Source of the DNA: JAUVZL01 sp965603515
Lineage (GTDB): Bacteria; Hydrothermota; Tepidihabitantia; SM23-42
DNA length: 24,038 nt
NCBI GenBank assembly: GCA_965603515.1
Contig: CBFDDH010000035.1
Coordinates: 1 to 24,038, forward strand
Direction: 5' to 3'
How positions within the stretch are numbered: the stretch's first letter is position 1; every line of letters begins with the position of its first letter. The notes under the pieces were generated by a model, which was given only the letters and a program-made list of their open reading frames with translations, ran no database searches and was not told where the DNA came from. The position numbers were made by a program, and so were the translations under genes. Positions 6,837-14,088 of this stretch are shown in pieces.

Positions 6837-8717
6837 TTAAGCCAGTTTATCAGGTGTTATATAGTCACCGTGTTTTGTTTGGGCTTCGAGTAATCTCTGT
6901 TTTTGCGCTTCGAGTGTGTCGAACAATACCTTTGGTGCATCCATAACTTCATTTTCATAGATCTTCTTTATCCGCTCCATCTTGGCGAGACTTTCGGAGA
7001 CTCGGACCATGAATTGTTTATTATAATCCTCAAGACTGTAGTCTTTATTGAGAACCTCTTTGAATAAGCGCTTGAGATCCTCATATTTGGGGATACGACC
7101 GGTTGGTGTATTAATAGCTTCAACATCACCATTTGCCCGCAGTTCAGCCCACTTGTACCAGATTTTCTTGTCGGTTTTTGCATTCAAGAAGTTCCCATCT
7201 TTGCCTTTTAAGAAGTAATTAACCCCGAAAATAAGTGGCGTCTTTTTCAAGTCCTTTGCAAAATCCAGATTCGCCTGGATATAATTTGCGATGGGGACAG
7301 AAAGAAAGTCAAGGTTAGACATGAGATTGAATTTCCTCACCCCTTCCTTGCCTAAAGTAGCTGCCGTAGTTTCGGATTCCAGAGAAGCACCCTTTGTAAT
7401 TATACCGTGTGCCCAATCAAGTGATTCTTCGATAGGTACGCAGGTGTCTGAGTCCCTGCCACCGTATACCATACCGCCAATGACAACACCTTTTGGGTCA
7501 TGGAGTGTTGGATCAAGGTTACTGAAATTCTCCAGGCCGATAGTAAAGCGTGCATTCCGGTGCGAAACCGTGATTTCTTTGCCATCTTTATCTTTTTTGC
7601 TAATTGCCCATTCACCTGAATGATTAATACCCTTTGGCGGTATTTCGCCATCCTTGTCGATCCAGTGAATGTTTTTTTCTGGGGTCATCAGTATGTTTGA
7701 GAAGATTATTTCAGTTGGCGTATGGAGTGCTTTCCATATGCCCGGGTCGTCCTTGGAATTTATCCCCATGATTATGCCAAATACGCCTGCCTCGACATTT
7801 GCGGCACGGACCTCATTGTTTATTTTTCTAAGATATGCGATGTCGTCACCCACTACTGTTTCGTTATCAAGCATTGCCGTGGATGTCTTGCCACACAAGG
7901 AAGGAAAAGCCCCGGTAAAATATGTAATCCGGTCATTAGGACCATGCACGCCCATAATGAGCATGTGTTCGGTGAGCCAACCTTCTTTAGAGCCGCGATT
8001 GATCGCCAGGCGCATGGATAGTTTTTTTAGTCCGATCGTGTTGCCGCCGTATTGGGTATTAGCGCTATATACAATATTGTTCTGTAAGTCGATGTATATC
8101 CTTCTTTTATCAAGGTTTTTGCTTGTATTACGTTCATCAAGCTCACCAGCCGAATGGACGATTTTGAAGAATTTCTCATTTTTTCCCTGCCGGACAAATT
8201 CTTCAAAACCCTGGCGATATAAAATATCTTCACTGTGTGCAACATAAGCAGAATCAGTTAGCTGGATTACTGGTTGTGAGAACTCTGATTCGGTTGGACC
8301 AAGGCAGAAAAAACGTACGTAAAGCTCTTTACCTTTCATAATATCTTTCATAATATCGTGCACTTCTTTGAGACCTTCGTCGCGGTCACCGGTCCTTATT
8401 GATTTGTCAAGTTTCTTGTCTTTGGGTAAAAGGATAACTGTATGAGCTTTATCGCGTGCCTGGTCATAGTAGGAATCGAAGTGAATTGTATGACCTTCAG
8501 TTGCGAGCTGGGTTTCTTCACGATTTCTAATGGCTGCGTCCCTGATGTATTTGATGTCTTCAGGTGCATCAGTGCAAATGCAAACCTTATCAGGGTTGCA
8601 ATGATCAATATATTTCGCAATGAATTCATGCAGAGTAGGGTTGTCGATTTTCATCAGTTTGTTAAAACCCTGGTCGCCTAACCTTTGTTTTAGATTATCC
8701 TTAGTCTTGTCGTCCAT
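6837..8717 (-). CDS. pckG: Phosphoenolpyruvate carboxykinase (GTP)
   Basis: Interconverts oxaloacetate and phosphoenolpyruvate with GTP/GDP, linking the TCA cycle with gluconeogenesis or anaplerosis in the cytoplasm. The kinase-1a loop GAFPSLCGKTSTAM carries the reactive cysteine of GTP-type enzymes (C275) and K277. VVGDDIAY (D291, D292) is the kinase-2 metal-binding site. SHRNARFTI (R390) and GGRDSDTCVPIEES (R421) are the other conserved blocks, and SLESETTAATLGKEG (about 445-459) resembles the omega-loop lid. Length 626 is typical. The variant GGRDSDT, instead of GGRRP, looks to me like the Thermococcales-type branch, a recollection rather than a search result. The ATG has an AAGGAGGT ribosome-binding site with 7-nt spacing, a candidate promoter about 100 nt upstream and a strong terminator. 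Confidence 0.95.
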   Translation of the reverse strand: MDDKTKDNLKQRLGDQGFNKLMKIDNPTLHEFIAKYIDHCNPDKVCICTDAPEDIKYIRDAAIRNREETQLATEGHTIHFDSYYDQARDKAHTVILLPKDKKLDKSIRTGDRDEGLKEVHDIMKDIMKGKELYVRFFCLGPTESEFSQPVIQLTDSAYVAHSEDILYRQGFEEFVRQGKNEKFFKIVHSAGELDERNTSKNLDKRRIYIDLQNNIVYSANTQYGGNTIGLKKLSMRLAINRGSKEGWLTEHMLIMGVHGPNDRITYFTGAFPSLCGKTSTAMLDNETVVGDDIAYLRKINNEVRAANVEAGVFGIIMGINSKDDPGIWKALHTPTEIIFSNILMTPEKNIHWIDKDGEIPPKGINHSGEWAISKKDKDGKEITVSHRNARFTIGLENFSNLDPTLHDPKGVVIGGMVYGGRDSDTCVPIEESLDWAHGIITKGASLESETTAATLGKEGVRKFNLMSNLDFLSVPIANYIQANLDFAKDLKKTPLIFGVNYFLKGKDGNFLNAKTDKKIWYKWAELRANGDVEAINTPTGRIPKYEDLKRLFKEVLNKDYSLEDYNKQFMVRVSESLAKMERIKKIYENEVMDAPKVLFDTLEAQKQRLLEAQTKHGDYITPDKLA

Positions 8718-8724
8718 CTTTTTA

Positions 8725-8732
8725 ACCTCCTT
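8725..8732 (-). promoter_or_regulatory. pckG: Strong ribosome-binding site for PEPCK
   Basis: AAGGAGGT on the minus strand, 7 nt before the ATG at 8717. It confirms the start and contrasts with the leaderless starts elsewhere in the window. Confidence 0.75.
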
Positions 8733-8817
8733 AATATGATTTGTTATTGAACCTTGAAACTTATTTAAAATAGGGATTATTTAATCTAACTACTTCCTTA
8801 GTTTAATTAGTCTATTT

Positions 8818-8845
8818 ATTATATTTACTTTTCCTAAAAAAGCAA
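8818..8845 (-). promoter_or_regulatory. Candidate promoter for PEPCK
   Basis: On the minus strand: TTGCTT (complement of 8840-8845), a 16-bp spacer, then TATAAT (complement of 8818-8823). The -10 is perfect and the -35 matches four of six. It would give an AT-rich leader of roughly 95 nt before the PEPCK start. I saw no convincing riboswitch or operator dyad in that leader. Confidence 0.5.
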
Positions 8846-8866
8846 GCAAAATATATGGCTGCGGGG

Positions 8867-9097
8867 TTATTTATTTTCTTTTTTCCCGGTATAGATGAAT
8901 GCTTCTTGTCGCATTTTTATCCACTTTCCCTGATCAATGCCGATCATTTGTCCACATTTGCATTTGATTCTATCATAGTCATGTATTGTGAAATCGCTTT
9001 TTATTCGTTGTTTCCAGCAATGAAGCACCCGTCCCTTGCCAATTTTTGAATATTTGAAGAGCTTACGTTTACACTTTGCACATTTGATAGTCAGCAC
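8867..9097 (-). CDS. Small zinc-ribbon protein
   Basis: A 76-residue protein with IKCAKCKRKLFKY near the N-terminus and IKCKCGQMIGIDQG further on, giving a CxxC plus CxC pattern that probably forms one zinc-binding ribbon. A single extra cysteine lies between (LHCWKQR). The composition is basic, with many Lys and Arg, so nucleic-acid or ribosome contact is possible, but no function is known to me. I recall similar short conserved hypothetical proteins in archaea and bacteria. The start is a GTG; an in-frame stop lies seven codons upstream and no better start is available. It lies 41 nt after the glycine-rich gene on the same strand and upstream of the PEPCK promoter. It is probably real because the cysteine pattern is ordered and the neighbouring genes leave room for it. 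Confidence 0.7.
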   Translation of the reverse strand: MLTIKCAKCKRKLFKYSKIGKGRVLHCWKQRIKSDFTIHDYDRIKCKCGQMIGIDQGKWIKMRQEAFIYTGKKENK

Positions 9098-9138
9098 TGT
9101 TAGATACGCGTAAACTTACTATACCACGTTTACTTGTT

Positions 9139-10257
9139 CTATTTTAAAAGGACTATTTTTTCAACCCTCCTGTCCTTTAATCCTACTTTCAAGAAATACA
9201 CACCCTGTGCTAGATCGCCGACCTTGAGGTACTCAGTAGTTTTTTCGAGCCGGAATGATCTGACAAGACACCCTGCTACATCATAAAGATGGAGAATGAC
9301 GGGTGGTTCAGTTACATGCACTATAGCTTGATAGCTTACGATGTGAGATTGAAGAGAGAATTTAGGTTCCAACTCGCTTGCGATTTCTTTGATGCCGATG
9401 ATCTGGGCAACGTGTATAGTGCCTGGAGAGCCGGGTTCTGGACTACCATAAGCACCAGTACCAGCAAGACCTCCTTGGGCTGATGTCGTTACATAGGTTG
9501 TATCCAAATAATTTGTGTAGAATATCTTGATGCGACCACCACCAGCACCGCCACCACCGCCATATGATCCGTCGCCGCCATTGCCACCATCAGCAGTGAT
9601 CTCTGTATGACGGATGACCATGCTGTCAGCCCAAAGCATCACGCCGCCGCCTGCGCCGCCACCGCCTGCTTCTACAGATCCATCATAACCCCGCTGTCCA
9701 TTTGTCGAAATATAGGACGAATCTACGAACAGATACTGCGCCCTCAAGGAAATCTGTGCGCCACCATCCCCACCTGCACCGTCGAGCGCACTCAATCGAC
9801 CGGCACCACCTCCAGAGCCTATATCAATCAGTGTATCTTGTGCATTGCCATAGGCACTGCCTCCTGTTCCTGGGTAAGTATCACCGCCAGCACCACCGTT
9901 ACCGCCATAAGCACCGCCGCCTCCTGCACCGCCGCTAACACCACCGGCTCCGCCACCGCCTGGACCATAACCCCAAGGGTGGCTATTCATGAATGCACCG
10001 TAGTAACCGAACTCAGAGCCCACAATCGATGAAGAATCTTCAATAGTGATTAAGGGAGCATTGATGTATAATTGACCAAGGGAGTCAAGCCCGGCATTCC
10101 ATGGTCTTACTTTCAGTTTACCAGCATTTGAAATATGAACCTTGATATTATACTGGTGATCACCACAAATAACCAAGCTGTCATTTTGTACAATTAGGCT
10201 ATCATTGTCCTCATAAATATAGCCAAAAAATAGCGAAAATATCGTAAGATAAATCAT
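9139..10257 (-). CDS. Secreted glycine-rich protein with a type IX-like sorting tail
   Basis: A 372-residue exported protein, probably a surface or extracellular component. The N-terminus is hydrophobic (MIYLTIFSLFFGYIYE), like a short signal peptide but with no positive charge before the core. A beta-rich segment (about 20-95) precedes Gly-rich blocks at about 96-137, 145-168, 198-206, 223-242 and 258-280, dominated by GGxGG and GAGG. The last 65 residues (HLYDVAGCLVRSF, then LAQGVYFLKV and KIVLLK) match the pattern of Por/type IX C-terminal sorting domains seen in Bacteroidetes-like and candidate-phylum proteins. It has a perfect anti-Shine-Dalgarno match before the ATG and its own promoter. 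The Gly blocks are compositionally biased, so homology searches there will mislead. Export and tail are well supported; function is unknown. Confidence 0.85.
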   Translation of the reverse strand: MIYLTIFSLFFGYIYEDNDSLIVQNDSLVICGDHQYNIKVHISNAGKLKVRPWNAGLDSLGQLYINAPLITIEDSSSIVGSEFGYYGAFMNSHPWGYGPGGGGAGGVSGGAGGGGAYGGNGGAGGDTYPGTGGSAYGNAQDTLIDIGSGGGAGRLSALDGAGGDGGAQISLRAQYLFVDSSYISTNGQRGYDGSVEAGGGGAGGGVMLWADSMVIRHTEITADGGNGGDGSYGGGGGAGGGRIKIFYTNYLDTTYVTTSAQGGLAGTGAYGSPEPGSPGTIHVAQIIGIKEIASELEPKFSLQSHIVSYQAIVHVTEPPVILHLYDVAGCLVRSFRLEKTTEYLKVGDLAQGVYFLKVGLKDRRVEKIVLLK

Positions 10258-10269
10258 ATCACCTCCTTT
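10258..10269 (-). promoter_or_regulatory. Full-length Shine-Dalgarno sequence touching the start codon
   Basis: AAAGGAGGTGAT on the minus strand directly abuts the ATG at 10257. It is complementary over 12 nt to the usual 3' end of 16S rRNA. Given the promoter position, the leader should be little longer than this element. Confidence 0.75.
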
Positions 10270-10272
10270 ACT

Positions 10273-10300
10273 ATATTATCAAACAGGGGCAAAATGTCAA
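10273..10300 (-). promoter_or_regulatory. Promoter for the glycine-rich protein gene
   Basis: On the minus strand: TTGACA (complement of 10295-10300), a 16-bp spacer, then TAATAT (complement of 10273-10278). The -10 ends 15 nt before the ATG. Its -35 lies 13 bp from the -35 of the divergent plus-strand promoter, so one regulator binding between them could affect both genes. Confidence 0.65.
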
Positions 10301-10313
10301 GGGGACTATCGTG

Positions 10314-10341
10314 TTGACAACTAGGGGTTATTAGATATAAT
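10314..10341 (+). promoter_or_regulatory. Consensus promoter for the M42 peptidase/envelope operon
   Basis: TTGACA at 10314-10319, a 16-bp spacer and TATAAT at 10336-10341, both perfect. Only 6 nt (TTGCCT) separate the -10 from the ATG at 10348, so the predicted transcription start falls on or beside the ATG. This marks 10348, not the in-frame TTG at 10342, as the real start. Confidence 0.82.
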
Positions 10342-10347
10342 TTGCCT

Positions 10348-11361
10348 ATGCTTAAGGAATTGAGCGAATTCGTGGGCGTTAGCGGCGGTGAACGTAAAAT
10401 CAGGGAGTTTATCAGGAGCAAAATAGAACAAGATGTTGATGAAATCATTGAAGATCCTTATGGCAATCTAATTGTTCGAAAAGGAAATGTAAAAAAACCG
10501 CGCATACTTCTAACTGCCCATATGGATGAAGTAGGTTTCATGATTGTCGGTATTGAAAAGAAAGGGTTGCTGAAATTCTCCACGATTGGCATTCTACCAC
10601 AGGTAATCTTTGCCAAAAGAGTAATAATAGGCGCTAAATCCATCCCTGGTGTGATCGGTATGAAACCAATTCATCAAAGGAAAGAAGAGGAAAAGACAAA
10701 ATTACCTGACGTGAAAGATCTCTTTATTGATATCGGTGTTTCCTCAAAAGACGAGGCTGAAAAGCTGATAAAAGCTGGTGATTTAGGTACTTTTGATACA
10801 GCATATCGTGAGAATGGTGATACTATTTTTGGTAAAGCATTTGATGATCGCATTGGATGCTATATACTGATTCACCTGCTCAAACACACCGATTTGCCAA
10901 TGTATTGTGCCTTTACTGTACAGGAGGAAGCAGGGCTTCGCGGTGCTGGGATAGTTGCCTTTCGAGTACATCCAGATATAGCATTTGCCGTTGATACGAC
11001 AGCCTCAGGTGAATGGCCTTCAGATAAGGACATCCCTCAATACCCCCGGATCGGCATGGGGCCAGTTATTACAGTTGCTGACCGTTCGATAATATGCGAT
11101 AAGCAGCTTGTCTCACTCTTAAAGAGCACAGCACGTGAGCAGAACATCCCCTATCAGTTAAAAAAACCAATGATTGGTGGTACGGATGCCGGTTCTATTC
11201 ATGTTAGCAGAACAGGCGTGCGCACCGCAGCCATCCAGACACCGGCAAGATACATACATTCACCATTATCGATCGTTTCCAAGAAGGATATAGAACTAGG
11301 CATCAAATTATTGACCTGCAGTATTGAAAAGGTATGTAAGGAGGTATCTTTATGGAGTTAG
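10348..11361 (+). CDS. M42-family metallo-aminopeptidase (copy 1)
   Basis: Cytoplasmic dinuclear-metal aminopeptidase of the M42 type (FrvX/TET/YsdC relatives), which form large shells that degrade peptides. All metal and catalytic positions are visible in this 337-residue protein: H58 in TAHMDEVGF, the Asp pair D166-D167 in FDDRIG, the catalytic E193 and ligand E194 in VQEEAGLRG, D216 in AVDTTASG, and H304 in ARYIHSP. TDAGSIHVSRTGV carries the usual C-terminal signature. Counting starts at the ATG at 10348, chosen because the -10 box ends 6 nt before it. It is the first gene of a long plus-strand run and overlaps its tandem paralogue by 10 nt. Peptide specificity cannot be read from the sequence, and these enzymes are sometimes misnamed endoglucanase. 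Confidence 0.93.
   Translation: MLKELSEFVGVSGGERKIREFIRSKIEQDVDEIIEDPYGNLIVRKGNVKKPRILLTAHMDEVGFMIVGIEKKGLLKFSTIGILPQVIFAKRVIIGAKSIPGVIGMKPIHQRKEEEKTKLPDVKDLFIDIGVSSKDEAEKLIKAGDLGTFDTAYRENGDTIFGKAFDDRIGCYILIHLLKHTDLPMYCAFTVQEEAGLRGAGIVAFRVHPDIAFAVDTTASGEWPSDKDIPQYPRIGMGPVITVADRSIICDKQLVSLLKSTAREQNIPYQLKKPMIGGTDAGSIHVSRTGVRTAAIQTPARYIHSPLSIVSKKDIELGIKLLTCSIEKVCKEVSLWS
11338..11344 (+). promoter_or_regulatory. Ribosome-binding site for the second M42 peptidase
   Basis: AAGGAGG lies 7 nt before the ATG at 11352, inside the end of the first M42 gene. An internal operon gene thus uses Shine-Dalgarno initiation while the operon's first gene appears leaderless. Confidence 0.7.
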
Positions 11362-12365
11362 CAAAGAGACTCTGCAATGCATATGGACCATCTGGCCGGG
11401 AAGATAATATTAGAAGAATGATTGAGGCTGAAATCGGAAATTTCTGTCAGAGAATGGAAGTCGACAGACTCGGTAACCTAATAGCTTATGTGCCAGCAAA
11501 ATCCAAAGACGGTATCAAAAAGGAAAAGAATACCAAGATAATGTTCTGCGCCCATATGGATGAAATAGGACTTATTGTTACATATATTGATAAGAAAGGT
11601 TTTGTGAGGTTCGCTAATGTCGGAGGTTTGTTCCTTGGAAATATAGTGAATCAACGGGTCATATTTGAAAACGGCACGATGGGTATAATCGGTGTTGAAA
11701 CCAAAGCAGAGACACCAAAGCCGCCGCGTATTGATAACCTATTTATTGACATTCATGCACAAGACAGAAAAGAAGTTGAAAGCAAAATTAGTATTGGCGA
11801 TATCGCATCGTTTTACCAACAAGCAGTTATCGCAAACAATCGAATGACATCAAAGGCACTCGACGACCGCATTGGTTGTTATTGTCTTATCGAAACTATG
11901 AAGCTAATCAAAGAGAATAAGGATGATCTGTACTTTGTTTTTACAGTCCAAGAAGAGGTTGGTTTAAGAGGCGCCAGGACAAGTGTTTACGGAATCGCAC
12001 CTGACTATGCAATTGCGGTTGATGTTACGGCTACTGGCGATACGCCGGAGTGTCGAAAAATGGATGTTGGTCTTGGTAAAGGACCGGCAATAAAAGTAAA
12101 GGATGCTATGTTTCTTGCCAACCCGGTTGTTAAAGACAAACTCGTTACCTATGCAAAGGAAACAGATACTCTTTATCAACTCGAAGTCCTTGAAAGGGGT
12201 ACTACTGATGCGGCAGTTGTACAGATCATCAGAGAGGGTGTGTTGAGCGGTGTGTTATCGATTCCGACAAGGTACATTCATTCTACAAATGAAAACTGTG
12301 ATCTTGGTGATGTTGAAGGTGTAATCAAGTTATTGGTTGCGGTGGGTAAGAAAGGCTTGGCTTAG
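11352..12365 (+). CDS. M42-family metallo-aminopeptidase (copy 2)
   Basis: Tandem paralogue of the preceding peptidase, 337 aa, with the same intact set: H68 in CAHMDEIGL, D171-D172 in LDDRIGCY, E201-E202 in VQEEVGLRG, D224 in AVDVTATGD and H310 in TRYIHST. The C-terminal signature is TDAAVVQIIREGV. Copy 2 carries a short Lys-rich insertion (about residues 50-62, KSKDGIKKEKN) before the first metal histidine. Archaeal TET peptidases of differing specificity can co-assemble, so mixed particles from the two products are conceivable, but that is inference. Translation is coupled by a 10-nt overlap and a strong ribosome-binding site. The M23 peptidase gene follows after 2 nt. Confidence 0.93.
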   Translation: MELAKRLCNAYGPSGREDNIRRMIEAEIGNFCQRMEVDRLGNLIAYVPAKSKDGIKKEKNTKIMFCAHMDEIGLIVTYIDKKGFVRFANVGGLFLGNIVNQRVIFENGTMGIIGVETKAETPKPPRIDNLFIDIHAQDRKEVESKISIGDIASFYQQAVIANNRMTSKALDDRIGCYCLIETMKLIKENKDDLYFVFTVQEEVGLRGARTSVYGIAPDYAIAVDVTATGDTPECRKMDVGLGKGPAIKVKDAMFLANPVVKDKLVTYAKETDTLYQLEVLERGTTDAAVVQIIREGVLSGVLSIPTRYIHSTNENCDLGDVEGVIKLLVAVGKKGLA

Positions 12366-12367
12366 TC

Positions 12368-13135
12368 ATGGATAAAGGTTACTCAGTTGTTCTGATCTCT
12401 ACTGAATCAGGTAGGACCAGGCACCTCTTCGTTTCAAAAAAATGGCTGAAGATAGGAGTAGCCTTCTTTTTCATCGGGGTTGTCATTCTTGGGTATATTG
12501 CGATCAATTATTCGAGAGTGTATTATGGAGCCCTGGAGACGGTTATTCTTAAGCGTCGTAACAGGGAAATAGAGCGGGAATTTGCTAAACTTCAGGAGAT
12601 CAAGGAGAACCTTGAACGTACTGAAGAGCACAACAAGAAATTGAAAGTAATGTTAGGTATTGAAGAAACCCCAGCTGAGGTTGAACCCGAGCTGGATAAA
12701 ATGAGTCACGATTATTCGCGCAAGATAGAATCGGCATCAAATAACACGGGAAATATACCTGCGCTATTACCCATGTCTGGTAGGATCTCAAGGAGTTATA
12801 GTCTTGAACATACTGGGATCGATATCGCCGCGGTACGTTTCTCGCCGGTCGTCGCCGCAGCTTCGGGGGTTGTTAAAACTGTGGGATGGGATTCAATATT
12901 CGGTAACTATGCGATTGTTGAACATGATATCAATTACTCAACATTTTACGGACACTTGAATTCTGTTGCCGTAAGATCCAATGATCGAATTGCTGGTGGT
13001 AAGGTCATCGGGACGATTGGGTCAACCGGTAAATCGACGTCTCCACATTTGCATTATGAAGTGAGGTTTCGTCAACAAGCAGTCGATCCTCTTGGATACT
13101 TGCCGTTTCTGCTAAATTTCAAGGAGAATAGATGA
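12368..13135 (+). CDS. M23-family (LytM-like) envelope peptidase
   Basis: Single-pass inner-membrane protein with a periplasmic LytM domain, expected to cleave peptidoglycan cross-links or activate other hydrolases. Cytoplasmic residues 1-27 include a basic KKWLK. One helix spans about 28-48, a charged coiled-coil segment about 60-97, and the M23 domain about 130-250. The zinc and catalytic motifs are complete: H148 and D152 in EHTGIDIAA, and H227 and H229 in SPHLHYEVRF, so it should be active rather than a degenerate EnvC/NlpD-type activator. No clear ribosome-binding site precedes the ATG, which is 2 nt after the M42 stop. The stop codon overlaps the next ATG by 4 nt. Confidence 0.9.
   Translation: MDKGYSVVLISTESGRTRHLFVSKKWLKIGVAFFFIGVVILGYIAINYSRVYYGALETVILKRRNREIEREFAKLQEIKENLERTEEHNKKLKVMLGIEETPAEVEPELDKMSHDYSRKIESASNNTGNIPALLPMSGRISRSYSLEHTGIDIAAVRFSPVVAAASGVVKTVGWDSIFGNYAIVEHDINYSTFYGHLNSVAVRSNDRIAGGKVIGTIGSTGKSTSPHLHYEVRFRQQAVDPLGYLPFLLNFKENR
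13121..13126 (+). promoter_or_regulatory. Ribosome-binding site for the GMD-like gene
   Basis: AAGGAG, 5 nt before the ATG at 13132, within the end of the M23 peptidase gene. It fixes the start at the ATGA overlap. Confidence 0.6.
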
Positions 13136-14088
13136 GGATACTAATAACCGGTATTTCCGGTTTCGCAGGAAGTCACCTCGCCGAGTATTTACTGGATGAG
13201 GGTAAACACGAAGTATATGGAATGATAAGGTGGCGTTCAGATAGACAGAATATTATAGGGATTCAGGATAAAATCCGACTCTTTGAGTGCGACATAAGAG
13301 ATGCCTTTGCAGTGAACACGGTTATCGCAAAGATAAAGCCTGATCAGATCTTCCATCTTGCTGCACAGAGCTATGTTCCTTTTTCATGGCATGCACCTCA
13401 AGAAACCCTCACTACCAATATAATTGGCGAACTTAATGTATTCGAAGCGGTGAGAGCGGCTAAGTTGGATTCACGTATACAGATTGCCGGTTCGAGTGAA
13501 GAATACGGTATGGTCTACGCGGGTGAGGTACCTATAAAAGAAACAAATGCATTGAGGCCGCTCAGTCCATATGGCGTAAGTAAAGTAACCCAGGATTTCT
13601 TGGGCTATCAATATTTTAAAAGCTACGGTTTGAAAATTGTAAGGACGCGTGCCTTTAATCATACTGGACCACGTCGAGGGGAAGTGTTTGCGACTTCGAA
13701 TTTTGCCAAGCAGATCATTGAGATTGAAAAAGGAAAGCGGGAACCTGTGATCCAGGTTGGTAACTTGGATACGGTACGTGATTTTCTTGATGTTCGTGAT
13801 GTGGCTAGAGCCTACGCTTTCTCGTTATCAAAAGGAGAACCTGGTGAGGTATACAACATCTCGTCAGGCGTTGGTACAAAAATCAAGGACATGTTGGATA
13901 AACTCATTGAGCTGTCAAATGTAGATCTAAAGGTAGAAACCGATCAATCGAGGATGAGACCATCTGATGTTGAGTTGCTGGTCGGCTCAGCCGAAAAATT
14001 CAAGAAAGCCACTGGTTGGAAACCAATAATACCATTTGACCAGACCCTAGGTGATTTATTGGAGTACTGGCGCCAAAAGCTGGCATGA
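13132..14088 (+). CDS. gmd: NAD-dependent epimerase/dehydratase, GDP-mannose 4,6-dehydratase-like
   Basis: Extended short-chain dehydrogenase, 318 aa. The likely reaction is GDP-D-mannose to GDP-4-dehydro-6-deoxy-D-mannose, the first step toward GDP-D-rhamnose or GDP-L-fucose. The Rossmann motif GISGFAG is at residues 7-13. The catalytic set is SSEEYG (121-126) and YGVSK (Y147, K151). RAFNHTGPRRGE (173-184) is the block most like GMD enzymes. DVRDVARAY and GTKIKDML follow the usual nucleotide-sugar SDR order. It is somewhat shorter than E. coli Gmd. The adjacent gene looks like the matching reductase, which supports the pathway. Alternatives are another GDP- or UDP-sugar dehydratase or epimerase. 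It overlaps both neighbours by 4 nt. Confidence 0.8.
   Translation: MRILITGISGFAGSHLAEYLLDEGKHEVYGMIRWRSDRQNIIGIQDKIRLFECDIRDAFAVNTVIAKIKPDQIFHLAAQSYVPFSWHAPQETLTTNIIGELNVFEAVRAAKLDSRIQIAGSSEEYGMVYAGEVPIKETNALRPLSPYGVSKVTQDFLGYQYFKSYGLKIVRTRAFNHTGPRRGEVFATSNFAKQIIEIEKGKREPVIQVGNLDTVRDFLDVRDVARAYAFSLSKGEPGEVYNISSGVGTKIKDMLDKLIELSNVDLKVETDQSRMRPSDVELLVGSAEKFKKATGWKPIIPFDQTLGDLLEYWRQKLA

Noticed and set aside
7669..8247. Plus-strand 192-codon frame opposite PEPCK
   Set aside because: It lies wholly inside a complete PEPCK gene on the other strand, with no independent signals.
9607..10032. Plus-strand open frame rich in Thr, Ala and Cys
   Set aside because: It is the antisense of the Gly-rich blocks (GGN codons read backwards) and lacks a promoter, ribosome-binding site and domain.
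10342..10347. TTG start for the first M42 peptidase
   Set aside because: It lies directly after the -10 box, upstream of the likely transcription start, so it would not be in the mRNA.
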